Shown here: one piece after another, positions 8,071 through 17,028 of the stretch
Layout of the letters: every line of letters starts with the position of its first letter
How positions within the stretch are numbered: position 1 is the first letter of the stretch
Source: an uncultured Porphyromonadaceae bacterium
GTDB taxonomy: Bacteria > Bacteroidota > Bacteroidia > Bacteroidales > Muribaculaceae
Assembly (NCBI GenBank): GCA_947177685.1
Contig: CAMWVE010000004.1
Location: forward strand, 1-64,000
DNA length: 64,000 nucleotides
Reading direction: 5' to 3'
Notes under the pieces: model-generated
Told to the model about the DNA's origin: nothing
Database searches by the model: none
The model's input: only the letters and a program-made list of their open reading frames with translations
Program-made: the position numbers and the translations under genes

Positions 8071-9876
8071 ATGAAAAAACGTTTCACAATATTATTATCC
8101 CTTTTACTCGCCGCGGTGACAATGACGCTCTCAGCAGCCGAATTCACCGTAATACCGCCACGCACGGTAATCGCGGGTCAGCGGTTCACCGTAACCTACC
8201 GACTGAAGAACGCCGACTCTGACGGAACCGCGCTTAAAGTGCCTGAAATCGACGGGTGCAAGCTGCTCTACGGTCCGGCTACGTCGACCATGAAGTCCTA
8301 TCAGATAATCAACGGACGCCAGTCGTCAAGCACAACAGTTGACTACACTTACACCTATCTGGCTGAGAAAGAAGGCACTTACACCATTGAGCCAGCATCA
8401 ATCAACGCCGACGGCAAGACCATGCGCAGCTCCACGGCATCGTTCAAGGTGCTTCCGCCTGACGTCACCACTCAGTCAGGCAACCGGCAGACTGACCGTC
8501 AGAGTCCGGCAAGCAGCGAAGTCCGCGACGTGACTCAGAAAGATGTGTTCATCCGCATCCTTCTCAACAAAAAGCAGGTTTATGAACAGGAGGCGGTAGA
8601 GTGTACCATGAAACTCTACACCAAATTGAATGTCAACAACATAAGCGCTCAATCTCCACCCACATTCGACGGCTTCCTGATTGAAGATGTCGATCTCCCT
8701 GCAAACATCAATGACACCGAGCATATCGACGGTCAGAACTACATGACCGCCGTGCTGCGCAAGTACATCATTTTCCCGCAGAAATCAGGCAAACTCACCA
8801 TAAACTCAGGCAAATACGACATTGAGGTTGTGCAGTATGAGACCGTGCACATGGGTTACTTCCCCACCCGACGTCCGGTTGTGAAAACCGTTCATGTGGC
8901 TCCCGGCAATCTGGAAATCAATGTCAACCGACTCCCTGACGGCGCTCCTGCCGGATTCACCGGCGCCGTAGGCAACTATGCGCTGAAAACTGACATCAGC
9001 ACCGAGTCGCTGCGCACCAACGAGGCTGCAACACTCACTGTAACCGTAAAAGGTTCGGGTAACATCAAGTACCTGAAAGAGCCTGTGGTTGACTTTCCCA
9101 CGGAATTCGAGCAGTACACTCCCAAACAGGACATCAACGTACATGTGGCAGGCAACAACGTAGCCGGCAGCAACATAACCGAATATACCTTCGTGCCGCA
9201 ATCGGTGGGCGACTTCAACATCCCGCCCGTCACATTCGTGTACTTCAATCCTTCGTCAGGAAAATATGAAACCCTGACCTCCGGTGGCTATCATGTGAAA
9301 GTGGCTAAAGGAGTAAACTCCGTTTCGACCACAACCGCACAGCAGGATATCACTGCCAAAAACAACGATATTCTCCACATCAAGACCGGCGACAAATCGC
9401 AGTCCAAGAATCACGAGCCGGTGATACACAGTCCCATTTACTGGATTTTCTACATACTCCTGATAATCCTGCTCGCCACATCCATCTTCCTCTATTCAAA
9501 ACATGTCAAGTTCAACGCTGACGTGACCGGAGTGAAGAAAGCACGCGCCAACAAAGTTGCCAAGCGCCGACTCAAAGATGCCGAACGAGCCATGAAACTC
9601 CATCAGACCGACAAATTCTATGCCGAGCTGCTGCAAGCTCTGTGGGGTTATCTGAGCGACAAACTCTCCATTCCCGCATCGCAACTGACCCGCCAGAACA
9701 TCCAGCAGAATCTCACCGACTATCACACCCCGCAATCGCTCATTGACCGCGTCATAGCGTTGCTTGATGAGTGTGAGATGGCACGATTCACCCCTGATAT
9801 CACCAACGAATCAGTAGAGACAACCTATCGTGAGGTCAGCGATGTTATCAACGAAATGGAAAACATGAAAAAATAA
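8071..9876 (+). CDS. batD: BatD, oxygen-tolerance membrane protein
   Basis: A 601-aa BatD-family protein. Residues 1-22 are a signal peptide (cleavage after LSA). Several immunoglobulin-like beta domains fill about 23-440 in the periplasm, one transmembrane helix follows at about 453-473 (YWIFYILLIILLATSIFLY), and a cytoplasmic helical tail of about 125 residues ends the protein. Length and layout are typical. It starts 12 nt after batC and ends 8 nt before batE. The family name comes from oxygen-tolerance phenotypes; the protein may be the scaffold that links the periplasmic BatC to the inner membrane, which is inference. Confidence 0.92.
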   Translation: MKKRFTILLSLLLAAVTMTLSAAEFTVIPPRTVIAGQRFTVTYRLKNADSDGTALKVPEIDGCKLLYGPATSTMKSYQIINGRQSSSTTVDYTYTYLAEKEGTYTIEPASINADGKTMRSSTASFKVLPPDVTTQSGNRQTDRQSPASSEVRDVTQKDVFIRILLNKKQVYEQEAVECTMKLYTKLNVNNISAQSPPTFDGFLIEDVDLPANINDTEHIDGQNYMTAVLRKYIIFPQKSGKLTINSGKYDIEVVQYETVHMGYFPTRRPVVKTVHVAPGNLEINVNRLPDGAPAGFTGAVGNYALKTDISTESLRTNEAATLTVTVKGSGNIKYLKEPVVDFPTEFEQYTPKQDINVHVAGNNVAGSNITEYTFVPQSVGDFNIPPVTFVYFNPSSGKYETLTSGGYHVKVAKGVNSVSTTTAQQDITAKNNDILHIKTGDKSQSKNHEPVIHSPIYWIFYILLIILLATSIFLYSKHVKFNADVTGVKKARANKVAKRRLKDAERAMKLHQTDKFYAELLQALWGYLSDKLSIPASQLTRQNIQQNLTDYHTPQSLIDRVIALLDECEMARFTPDITNESVETTYREVSDVINEMENMKK

Positions 9877-9884
9877 ATGCCGAC

Positions 9885-10682
9885 ATGATTAAAAGCAACA
9901 TATCCCGACATATTGTGGCAGCGTTGATGCTGATTATCGCCACCGTGTTTCCGGCAGTGGCACAGACGCTTGCCGAGCAGGCTGACGCCGCATACACCGC
10001 CGATGACTATGCCACAGCCATCGAACTTTACAATCGCGCGGCAGCCGAGGACGGAACATCGTCCGTTCTGTTCTACAATCTCGGCAACGCATACTACCGC
10101 AACGGAGAGTTAGGCAAAGCCATCCTCAACTACCGGCGTGCGCTGCGTCTCGATCCGGGAAATGCCGACGCACTTGCCAACTTGGAATTCGTCAACTCCA
10201 AAATTATTGACAAACCGGTCGACAACGACTCGCTGACTGACAAAATTTCGGATAGGGTGATTAACCTGATGACTGCCGACGGATGGGCTTACACCACCGC
10301 GGCACTATTCCTGCTCTTCATTCTGTTCACAGCCGGCTACATCTTCGTCAACTCCGTGGGCTTACGCAAGGCATCGTTCTTTCTTGCACTGATATTCCTG
10401 TTCGCGAGTATCTTCGGAGTAGTGGTGTCAATCTCAGCTGCCAATCGTCAGCTCGACAACAACGATGCGGTCATTCTGAGTGAATCAGTCCAGCTCAGCA
10501 CATCGCCACGCCATCCCAAAGACAAATCAGAGGAGGCGTTGCTGCTTCACGAAGGCACCTGCGTCCACATCATTGACTCGCTCCGCGTTCAGGGGGTCAG
10601 CGACAATCCGCTTTGGTATGAAGTGACGGTCAACAAAGAGCACCGCGCATGGATAAATTCAGCCGATGTCGAAAGAATCTAA
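9885..10682 (+). CDS. batE: BatE, TPR and SH3-like membrane protein
   Basis: A 265-aa last gene of the Bat operon. It has a signal peptide (1-26), a TPR pair (AAYTADDYATAIELYNRA, then FYNLGNAYYRNGELGKAI), two adjacent transmembrane helices (about 131-155 and 160-187), and a C-terminal bacterial SH3-like domain ending WYEVTVNKEHRAWINSADV. This layout is standard for BatE. SH3-like domains often contact peptidoglycan or proteins in the envelope. No further gene is coupled to it; an AT-rich hairpin follows. Confidence 0.9.
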   Translation: MIKSNISRHIVAALMLIIATVFPAVAQTLAEQADAAYTADDYATAIELYNRAAAEDGTSSVLFYNLGNAYYRNGELGKAILNYRRALRLDPGNADALANLEFVNSKIIDKPVDNDSLTDKISDRVINLMTADGWAYTTAALFLLFILFTAGYIFVNSVGLRKASFFLALIFLFASIFGVVVSISAANRQLDNNDAVILSESVQLSTSPRHPKDKSEEALLLHEGTCVHIIDSLRVQGVSDNPLWYEVTVNKEHRAWINSADVERI

Positions 10683-10708
10683 TAAACTTCTATCAGTCAA
10701 CAAATTGC

Positions 10709-10732
10709 AACATATTTATCAAAAAATATGTT
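10709..10732 (+). terminator. AT-rich hairpin after the Bat operon
   Basis: A perfect 9-bp stem AACATATTT / AAATATGTT with a 6-nt loop, 27 nt past batE. It is weak because it is AT-rich and lacks a T-run, so it could be a terminator or a protein-binding site. Confidence 0.35.
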
Positions 10733-10761
10733 ATAAAGCATGAAAAAATTTGATTAAAAAA

Positions 10762-10793
10762 TTTGCACATATCAAAACAATAGGCTAATTTTA
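10762..10793 (+). promoter_or_regulatory. Promoter of the small HTH gene
   Basis: TTTG (10762-10765), a 20-nt spacer and TAATTTTA (10786-10793), which is one base from TAnnTTTG. Predicted leader about 43 nt. Confidence 0.55.
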
Positions 10794-10842
10794 AACCAAT
10801 TTCAAAACCCAATCGCATTTAACTAATAAATCCTATAAGATT

Positions 10843-11106
10843 ATGAGCAAGACAATAACCTTCAACGAACTCCGCCGTCTCAAAGCAAGCCTGCCTGAGG
10901 GCGCCATCCATCAGATAGCTGACAAACTGAACACCACAGTCCAGACCGTCCGTAACTATTTTGGTGGCACCAACTATGAATTCGGCAAAAACAATGGCAT
11001 TCACATCGAACCGGGTCCCGACGGAGGTATTGTTGTCCTCGATGACACCACAATCTACGACATGGCTCTGGAAATCCTCAAACAGCAGGAAAACAAAGAG
11101 AACTAA
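10843..11106 (+). CDS. Small conserved HTH-type DNA-binding protein
   Basis: An 87-aa protein of a type common in Bacteroidales and annotated there simply as DNA-binding. A helix-turn-helix-like stretch is seen at about 21-41 (HQIADKLNTTVQTVRNYFGG), where the second helix would read the DNA. The middle is Gly/Pro-rich and the C-terminus is a short amphipathic helix. It has its own promoter and terminator, so it is a single-gene unit. Target sites are unknown. The sequence supports a regulator or nucleoid-associated role, not more. Confidence 0.75.
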   Translation: MSKTITFNELRRLKASLPEGAIHQIADKLNTTVQTVRNYFGGTNYEFGKNNGIHIEPGPDGGIVVLDDTTIYDMALEILKQQENKEN

Positions 11107-11132
11107 ATAGGTAACATGGAATAAAATAATCT

Positions 11133-11172
11133 GACGGTGTGTCAAAACTCGTTTTTTGACATACCGTCTTTT
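11133..11172 (+). terminator. Terminator after the small HTH gene
   Basis: A 15-bp stem (GACGGTGTGTCAAAA with TTTTGACATACCGTC, one G-T pair), a short loop and a trailing TTTTAG. Its core GTGTGTCAAAA resembles the dispersed palindrome family but the base of the stem differs. Confidence 0.8.
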
Positions 11173-11221
11173 AGTTTGGCTGATGCCATTCACACATTAT
11201 TGATTAATCATTTCGCAGCTT

Positions 11222-12307
11222 ATGTCACAGGAACGACTGATAACACTTGCCATCCACACCCTCGAATATGCCAAAACAGTTTGTGAAATGCTTGAGAGGG
11301 AGGGAATCACGGCAGAACTCCACAACATCAACCTAGATCATCCGGTGATTGCACCCGGTGTCAGAATCCGAATCAAGGAATCGGACCTTCCGTTAGCACT
11401 CCGTATAGTGGAGAACAGGGAAATTCTGGAAACATCGACCAGAACGCCCGATGCCGTCCGCACCATCCTCGTTCCTACCGACTTCTCCGACCACTCGTTC
11501 AATGCCGCACTGCTCGCATTCTGCCTTGCACGGCAGTTCAACACCGACATTACATTCATCCACGCATATCTCGACCCTGACCGGTCAGCGAACATACAGC
11601 TCTCCGACGTTTATAACTACAAGTCAGTTGACCCGGTGAACTCAGCCGTTGCCATGGAGGCGAAAGAAAAAATGGAGTCGTTTCTTGACCGCATCAAGGA
11701 CGCCATTAAAAAGGGGGAAATTCCGGCTGTTCGATTCCGTACAATAATCAAGGAGGGAGTTCCCGAGGATATTATCAACGGATATGCCAAGGAACATTCA
11801 CCCTACCTGATTGTAATGGGTACCCGCGAGGCATTGCGCAAGGAGCGTGAACTCATAGGGTCAGTAACAGCTGAACTTCTCGACGGATGCCGCCACTCAA
11901 TCATCTCGCTGCCGGCGCTTTGCAACTTGCGCGACCTGATGACAATCAATGAGGTTACATTTTTCTGCAACCTCGACCAGACCGACATTCTCGCCCTCGA
12001 CACCCTGAGCCGAGTGTTCCCCGACCGCAAACTCACCATCAATCTGGTCTACATCGACCGCCTTTACCTGCGTCATCCAAAAGATGCAGCCTCAAGTCTG
12101 CTCGATTATTGCCACCTCCATTTCCCGTACTACACCTTCACATTCCGCAACACTGCCGCCGACAAACTTGTCATTGACAGCAAGGAGAACGAGATGATTG
12201 TGGTGCCGAACAAACACAAAAATATCATTTCACGAATTTTCAACCCCGGGCTCGCCCATCGTATTCTTTTCCGCGCCGACATTCCAATGATGGTTATCCC
12301 GGTCTGA
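11222..12307 (+). CDS. Universal stress protein with N-terminal DUF2007-like domain
   Basis: A 361-aa three-part protein. Residues 1-70 resemble the DUF2007 putative signal-transducing domain (EYAKTVCEMLEREGITAELHN, then RIRIKESDLPLALRIV). Residues about 82-225 are a universal stress protein domain: TILVPTDFSDHSFNAALLAF opens it, and VMGT followed after some ten residues by GSVTAELL matches the ATP-binding G-2X-G-9X-G(S/T) region only loosely. The last ~130 residues look like a second, degenerate Usp domain ending in MMVIPV. No signal peptide is present, so it is cytoplasmic. It probably senses nucleotides under stress; ligand and partner are unknown. Confidence 0.8.
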   Translation: MSQERLITLAIHTLEYAKTVCEMLEREGITAELHNINLDHPVIAPGVRIRIKESDLPLALRIVENREILETSTRTPDAVRTILVPTDFSDHSFNAALLAFCLARQFNTDITFIHAYLDPDRSANIQLSDVYNYKSVDPVNSAVAMEAKEKMESFLDRIKDAIKKGEIPAVRFRTIIKEGVPEDIINGYAKEHSPYLIVMGTREALRKERELIGSVTAELLDGCRHSIISLPALCNLRDLMTINEVTFFCNLDQTDILALDTLSRVFPDRKLTINLVYIDRLYLRHPKDAASSLLDYCHLHFPYYTFTFRNTAADKLVIDSKENEMIVVPNKHKNIISRIFNPGLAHRILFRADIPMMVIPV

Positions 12308-12438
12308 TACCCTCAGGCGAGAAATCTTATTTAATATATATTAACAGAACATATTCCAAACGCCGGAATTTTTTAACTACCTTTACAAATTGATTTTTAC
12401 AGTGTAACTCCGGAATCTCCGGATGAATCCGTAACAAT

Positions 12439-13182
12439 TTGAGAATGAAATTAATACGTCTACTACTGCTGTTCACAGCTCTGGCAACACTCAGTCCTGC
12501 GGTCAATGCACAGGAGAAGTTCCGCCGTGGTCTGGAGCAGTCAAAATTCATACCGAAGGGTCAGTGGATTACCGGCGTCAGCGTAAGCTACTCCCAGTCA
12601 ACCAACGACAACTATCAGTTCTTTATAGTCGAGGATATATCCGGCGACAACTACACCTTCAAGGTCAGCCCAATGCTGCTTTACAGCTTTCAGGACAACC
12701 TTGCAGCCGGCGGAAAATTCGGCTACCAGCGCTCGCTGATCAGAATCGATGACGCCCGCGTGGTGCTTGACAGCGAAACTGACTACAAAATCGACAACCT
12801 TTACTCGCTCAGTCATAACTATTATGGCATGGCTTGCTTCAGGAACTACATCAGTTTCGGTCAGAACAAACGCTTCGGTCTGTTCAACGAGGTTCAGCTG
12901 CAGTTCGGCGGAGGTGAATCGAAACTATGCAACGGACGTGGCGAGGACCTCACCGGCACCTTCGAACGAAACTATTCGTTCAACGTGGGTCTGGCGCCCG
13001 GCATGATCATGTTCCTCAACAACTACTCGGCACTGGAAGTGAACATAGGCGTGTTAGGTTTCGACTACACCCACACCAAATCAGTCACCGATCAGATCTA
13101 TGTGGCTTCGCGCGACAGCCGGAGCGCGAACTTCCGTATTAACCTTTTCTCAATCACCTTTGGCGTAGCATTTTACCTATGA
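12439..13182 (+). CDS. Outer-membrane beta-barrel protein
   Basis: A 247-aa protein with a signal peptide (1-25, ending VNA-Q) and alternating amphipathic strands to the end, closing on an aromatic-rich final strand ITFGVAFYL, typical of a small outer-membrane barrel. It shares motifs with the next gene (FIPKGQW early, then KRFGLFNEVQLQFGGG, and a related last strand), so the two are tandem paralogues. Its TGA stop overlaps the next ATG by 4 bp (ATGA). No enzymatic motif is seen. A candidate -7 box TACCTTTA lies at 12378-12385. Role unknown. Confidence 0.8.
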   Translation: MRMKLIRLLLLFTALATLSPAVNAQEKFRRGLEQSKFIPKGQWITGVSVSYSQSTNDNYQFFIVEDISGDNYTFKVSPMLLYSFQDNLAAGGKFGYQRSLIRIDDARVVLDSETDYKIDNLYSLSHNYYGMACFRNYISFGQNKRFGLFNEVQLQFGGGESKLCNGRGEDLTGTFERNYSFNVGLAPGMIMFLNNYSALEVNIGVLGFDYTHTKSVTDQIYVASRDSRSANFRINLFSITFGVAFYL

Positions 13183-14093
13183 AAACAATTTGGAAGTTAA
13201 AATACTTGGTCCTGACCATGGCAATGGTGCTGATATGCTCGGCTGAAGGTCAGGCACGCGAGCTTCGCCAAAACCCTGACGAGGACATTATCATTCTCGA
13301 CAAACTGTCGAAAGGAGAAAAAATCATTCTTGACTCCACGTTTATCAACAGCGGAGCCATTGACGAAACCGTCATCGTGGGCGAAGACACCGTCAGCATC
13401 ATCATACCCCAGAAAAACTACGGCAGATTTGACCGCGGACTTTACAATTTCATGTTCATTCCAAAAGGTCAGTGGGGATTCGGGCTGACTGCCTCCTACG
13501 GCGAGTTCAACACTGACGACGTGCAGCTTCTCAGCATCCTCAAGGACCTCGACCTGAAAATAAAGGCTTATTCGTTGAAGCCGTCAATATCATATTTCTT
13601 CAACAACAACCAGTCCGTGGGACTGCAGTTCAACTACTCGCGCACCATCACTGACCTGTCAGGGCTTACAGTCGATTTCGATGAGGACATCAACTTCTCG
13701 CTCCGCGACGTAAGTTTTTATTCTGAAAGCTATTCTACCTCAGCCTTCTACCGCTACTATGTAGGTCTCGGCACCATGAAGCGTTTCGCAATTTTCAATG
13801 AGGTGGAACTCTCGTTCGGCAGCGGCTCGTCACGCTTCAAGCGCATCTACAACGATGAGCCGCGCGACACCCGCACCAACGCCTCGTCGGTCGGGCTCAA
13901 TTTCAGCCCCGGACTCTGCGTGTTCATCATGGATAACGTCTGTTTCAATGTCTCCTTCGGTGTGTTCGGCATCAATGCCAAGCATGAGAAGCAGTGGGTC
14001 AACGACATAGAGACCGGCTCTCGCACATCATCGGGCGCCAACTTCAAATTCAACATTTTCAACATCAACTTCGGAATGGGGGTATATATATGA
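13179..14093 (+). CDS. Outer-membrane beta-barrel protein (paralogue of upstream gene)
   Basis: A 304-aa barrel protein with a signal peptide (about 1-27). It carries an extra N-terminal segment of about 60 residues with KLSKGEKIILDSTF and a strand-rich IDETVIVGEDTVSIIIP before the barrel. The barrel part mirrors the upstream gene: FIPKGQWGFG, KRFAIFNEVELSFGSG, and the last strand INFGMGVYI. It overlaps the upstream stop by 4 bp and overlaps the downstream lipoprotein start by another 4 bp, so all three should be translationally coupled. The duplicated pair followed by a lipoprotein suggests an outer-membrane complex of unknown function. Confidence 0.8.
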   Translation: MKTIWKLKYLVLTMAMVLICSAEGQARELRQNPDEDIIILDKLSKGEKIILDSTFINSGAIDETVIVGEDTVSIIIPQKNYGRFDRGLYNFMFIPKGQWGFGLTASYGEFNTDDVQLLSILKDLDLKIKAYSLKPSISYFFNNNQSVGLQFNYSRTITDLSGLTVDFDEDINFSLRDVSFYSESYSTSAFYRYYVGLGTMKRFAIFNEVELSFGSGSSRFKRIYNDEPRDTRTNASSVGLNFSPGLCVFIMDNVCFNVSFGVFGINAKHEKQWVNDIETGSRTSSGANFKFNIFNINFGMGVYI

Positions 14094-15652
14094 AACGAAT
14101 CATTTATCTCAGCCTGCTGATAATTTCAGTAGCTTTCTGCGGATGTATCAAAAACGACATCCCCTACCCCCGTATTCAAGCTAATTTCATCACATTTGAT
14201 GTTGAAGGCGCAAGCAAAGCCACACTGATTGACTCCACCAACCGTGTTCTGACGGTTTATCTGGAAGAGACGACTGACATACGCAATGTCCGCGTACGCA
14301 GCTATTCCGTCACTCGCGGCTCCACGGTCAAGTTCCCTGACCTGAAAGAGCCTGTCAATCTGCAGTATCCGGTCAGTGCGGTGGTGTCGCTCTATCAGGA
14401 CTATGTATGGACCATCACGGCTGAACAGAACATCGAGCGCTACTTCACCATTGCCAACCAGATGGGCACCTCGGTGATCGATGTGCCCGGAAAACGAGTG
14501 GTAGCCACCATACCCTCATCCCAGCCTATTGACAAAGTGAAGGTGCTGACCATGAAGTTGGGCGCCACCGGATCAGTAACCGTGCCTGAACTTGAAGGCA
14601 AGACCGTTGACTTCACGCAACCGGTCAAAGTTGAAGTCACAGACCACGGCTACACCGACGACTGGACAATCTATGTTGAACAGAGCGAGGCAACCGTAAC
14701 CACTGTCAGAGCCGACGCATGGACCTGTGTGGCATGGGTTTACGGCGAAGCTGAAGCCGGAAAGAACAACGGTGTGGAATATAGGCGCGCCGACAGCGAC
14801 ACTTGGATCAAGGCACCGCAAGAATGGGTGACACACGATGGCGGCAGCTTCTGCGCACGACTGGTTCACCTTGAACCGCTCACCTCCTATGTGGCAAGAG
14901 CATATTCCGATGATGACTTAGGTGTGGAAATGGAGTTCACCACCGGCACGACACTGCAGATACCCAACTCCGACTTCAACAATTGGTGGCTCGACGGCAA
15001 AGTGTGGTGTCCGTGGGCTGAAGGGGGTACACCCGTCTGGGATTCAGGCAACAAGGGTGCCACCACACTCGGCTCAAGCAACACCACTCCGTCTGACGAC
15101 ACCCCGTCGGGCAGCGGAACCGCCGCACAGCTTGAAACCCGGTTCGTGGGCATTGGAATCATAGGTAAACTCGCTGCAGGAAACATCTTTACCGGAAAAT
15201 ATGTGGCTACGGACGGCACGAACGGTATTCTGAGTTTCGGCATCCCGTTCAAGGAACGCCCCACCAAGCTGCGTGGCTACCTTAAATATAAATGTGCACC
15301 CATCTCTTCAGCGACCTCCGGATTTGAGTCGCTTAAAGGTCAGCCTGACACATGCATAGTCTGGGTGGCTCTTTCCGATGGTGATCAGCCATATACAATC
15401 CGCACGAATCCGAAAAATCTGCAACTTTTCAGTCCTGATGACCCTTCAGTGATAGCTTACGGAAACATTCAGTACGGTTCGAGTGTTAATAGTTATATAC
15501 AGTTTGAAGTCGAGCTCAACTACAACAGCACATCGCGTGTTCCCAACTATGTTGTGGTGGTAGCATCAGCCAGCAAATACGGCGACTACTTCACCGGAGG
15601 AAACGGCAGCTGCCTTTGGGTCGATGACTTCGAGTTGTTATATGACTACTGA
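14090..15652 (+). CDS. PCMD-domain surface lipoprotein
   Basis: A 520-aa lipoprotein. The signal peptide ends in a lipobox (VAFCGC, cysteine about residue 17). Two or three immunoglobulin-like/DUF-type beta modules follow (about 25-215; LYQDYVWTITAEQNIERYF and YTDDWTIYVEQ are equivalent positions of a repeat), then a fibronectin-like stretch and a C-terminal PCMD domain (IPNSDFNNWW near 300 to the end LWVDDFELLYDY). PCMD stands for putative carbohydrate metabolism domain and is common in Bacteroidales surface lipoproteins, often glycan-related. The start at 14090 overlaps the upstream stop (ATGA); a longer in-frame reading from 13994 is rejected because it lies inside the barrel gene and has no signal. 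Glycan binding is inferred. Confidence 0.82.
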   Translation: MKRIIYLSLLIISVAFCGCIKNDIPYPRIQANFITFDVEGASKATLIDSTNRVLTVYLEETTDIRNVRVRSYSVTRGSTVKFPDLKEPVNLQYPVSAVVSLYQDYVWTITAEQNIERYFTIANQMGTSVIDVPGKRVVATIPSSQPIDKVKVLTMKLGATGSVTVPELEGKTVDFTQPVKVEVTDHGYTDDWTIYVEQSEATVTTVRADAWTCVAWVYGEAEAGKNNGVEYRRADSDTWIKAPQEWVTHDGGSFCARLVHLEPLTSYVARAYSDDDLGVEMEFTTGTTLQIPNSDFNNWWLDGKVWCPWAEGGTPVWDSGNKGATTLGSSNTTPSDDTPSGSGTAAQLETRFVGIGIIGKLAAGNIFTGKYVATDGTNGILSFGIPFKERPTKLRGYLKYKCAPISSATSGFESLKGQPDTCIVWVALSDGDQPYTIRTNPKNLQLFSPDDPSVIAYGNIQYGSSVNSYIQFEVELNYNSTSRVPNYVVVVASASKYGDYFTGGNGSCLWVDDFELLYDY

Positions 15653-15687
15653 TGACATCACATCAACACTAAATAATCACTGATAGT

Positions 15688-16341
15688 ATGAAAGCTACAT
15701 TTTGCACACTGACTCTCCTGATTTCATCACTGATGCCTGTAACGACATTCGCCGATGACTTCACCTCGACTGATTCAAGCCGTGACGCCTTCGGCGTGCG
15801 TGCCGGTGTGGAAATATCATCGGCAGCAGGTGCCCCTGACTATTACAGCAACGGAGCGGGCGGTTCGGCAGGTGTTGTCTACACCAAGTATTTCTACAAA
15901 GATTTCTATGTGGAGCCGGGCGCCTATCTGTTCTACGACACATTCGGACAGACCGTCGAGACAGCCCTACCAACCGAGCAGATGCCTGCCGTTGCTGACG
16001 GAAGCATCCGTAACTTCGGTTTCCGTGTTCCGGTAAACGCCGGTTGCCGTCTGGCGCTCACTGACGATATGGGACTGAAATTCTTCACCGGACCGCAGAT
16101 GAACGTCAGTCTGATAGCCCGTTCGCACTTCGACGACAAGGATATTCCTGATGAAGGTAATATTCTGGGCAAGAAAGGATTCAAGCGGTTCGACCTCCAG
16201 TGGAACTTCGGAGTGGGTCTGGACTATAACCGATGGTTTGTGGGTGTCAGCGCATCAGCCGGTGTCACAAAAGTGATGAACCGTACCTTCGAACATTTCC
16301 GTCGTAACTACGCCTGTATCTCAGTGGGTTACACATTCTGA
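15688..16341 (+). CDS. Outer-membrane beta-barrel protein (PorT-like)
   Basis: A 217-aa protein with a signal peptide (1-22, ending TFA-D) and an eight-strand-like barrel pattern, with GVRAGVEISSA at the first strand and YACISVGYTF at the last. It fits the outer-membrane protein beta-barrel (PorT/OprF N-terminal-like) families of Bacteroidetes. It is 35 nt after the PCMD lipoprotein, so probably the last gene of the same operon, and is followed by a terminator of the dispersed palindrome family. Not clearly paralogous to the two upstream barrels. Confidence 0.78.
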   Translation: MKATFCTLTLLISSLMPVTTFADDFTSTDSSRDAFGVRAGVEISSAAGAPDYYSNGAGGSAGVVYTKYFYKDFYVEPGAYLFYDTFGQTVETALPTEQMPAVADGSIRNFGFRVPVNAGCRLALTDDMGLKFFTGPQMNVSLIARSHFDDKDIPDEGNILGKKGFKRFDLQWNFGVGLDYNRWFVGVSASAGVTKVMNRTFEHFRRNYACISVGYTF

Positions 16342-16380
16342 TAACATCAACGCCTGTAGGCGGCGTATAACAAAAACCTT

Positions 16381-16418
16381 AGGAGGGTGCATCAAAAGCA
16401 ATTTTGACACACCCTCCT
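16381..16418 (+). terminator. Terminator, dispersed palindrome family
   Basis: Arms of 17 bp (AGGAGGGTGCATCAAAA and TTTTGACACACCCTCCT, two mismatches) around loop GCAA. Ends the outer-membrane operon. Same family as 33271 and 57346. Confidence 0.8.
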
Positions 16419-16452
16419 GTTGTGTCCGGCTCACATTTTTTCACAAATATCA

Positions 16453-16483
16453 TTGGTGGAACTAATTATTTTTCCTACTTTTG
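16453..16483 (+). promoter_or_regulatory. Promoter of the Fur-like gene
   Basis: TACTTTTG (16476-16483) matches TAnnTTTG exactly and TTGG lies 19 nt upstream. The start site is predicted within a few bases of the ATG at 16493, so the transcript would be almost leaderless. Confidence 0.6.
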
Positions 16484-16492
16484 TGCAAGATT

Positions 16493-16978
16493 ATGGCAAA
16501 GAATAACAACAGATCCATTCTCAGCGAGCGGTTACAAAAATACATGCAAAGCAAGTCGATGCGAAACACTCCTGAACGCGAAGCTTTGCTTGACGCCTTG
16601 CACAAGTTCAAGCGCCGTTTCACCATAGATGATCTGGAAAAACATTTTGCAGAATCGAATTTTAAACTCAGCAGAGCCACGCTCTACAACAACATCCATC
16701 TGTTTGAATCTGCCGGAATACTGAAATGTCACAAAATCAGCAGCCACAAAGCCAGTTACGAGGTCGTTTACTCTGATACTCCCCTCAGCGGCTATCAGGA
16801 AATATGCACCATCTGCGGCAAAATCCGTGACTTCACAGACCCGGAACTGGCTAAACAAGTTCAGGCACGCAAAAGCCGCTTTTTCCGTCCGGAATATTTT
16901 GCAGTGCAAATCTATGGAATCTGTTATGCGTGTCTCCGAAAACGAAAAAAAGAGAAACTAAACAACATAAACCAATAG
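16493..16978 (+). CDS. Fur-family transcriptional regulator
   Basis: A 161-aa Fur-superfamily regulator. The N-terminal winged helix (about 10-80, with MRNTPEREALLDAL and LSRATLYNNIHLFESAGIL) binds DNA; the C-terminal half holds two CxxC pairs, CTICGK and CYAC, that would bind structural zinc. The His-rich HHDHxxC motif just before the first CxxC in classical Fur is absent here (PLSGYQEIC instead), so metal sensing may differ from iron-Fur. I use the ATG at 16493, since the in-frame TTG upstream is inside the -7 box. It precedes purA by 50 nt, an arrangement I recall from other Bacteroidales. The ligand cannot be named from sequence. Confidence 0.85.
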   Translation: MAKNNNRSILSERLQKYMQSKSMRNTPEREALLDALHKFKRRFTIDDLEKHFAESNFKLSRATLYNNIHLFESAGILKCHKISSHKASYEVVYSDTPLSGYQEICTICGKIRDFTDPELAKQVQARKSRFFRPEYFAVQIYGICYACLRKRKKEKLNNINQ

Positions 16979-17028
16979 CTGACCGCACGACACAACATCA
17001 TGCCGGTGGCTTTAAAAAAAATTGAACA

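Noticed and set aside
14887..15267. A 126-codon minus-strand frame inside the lipoprotein gene
   Set aside because: Antisense shadow of a real gene, with no domain match.
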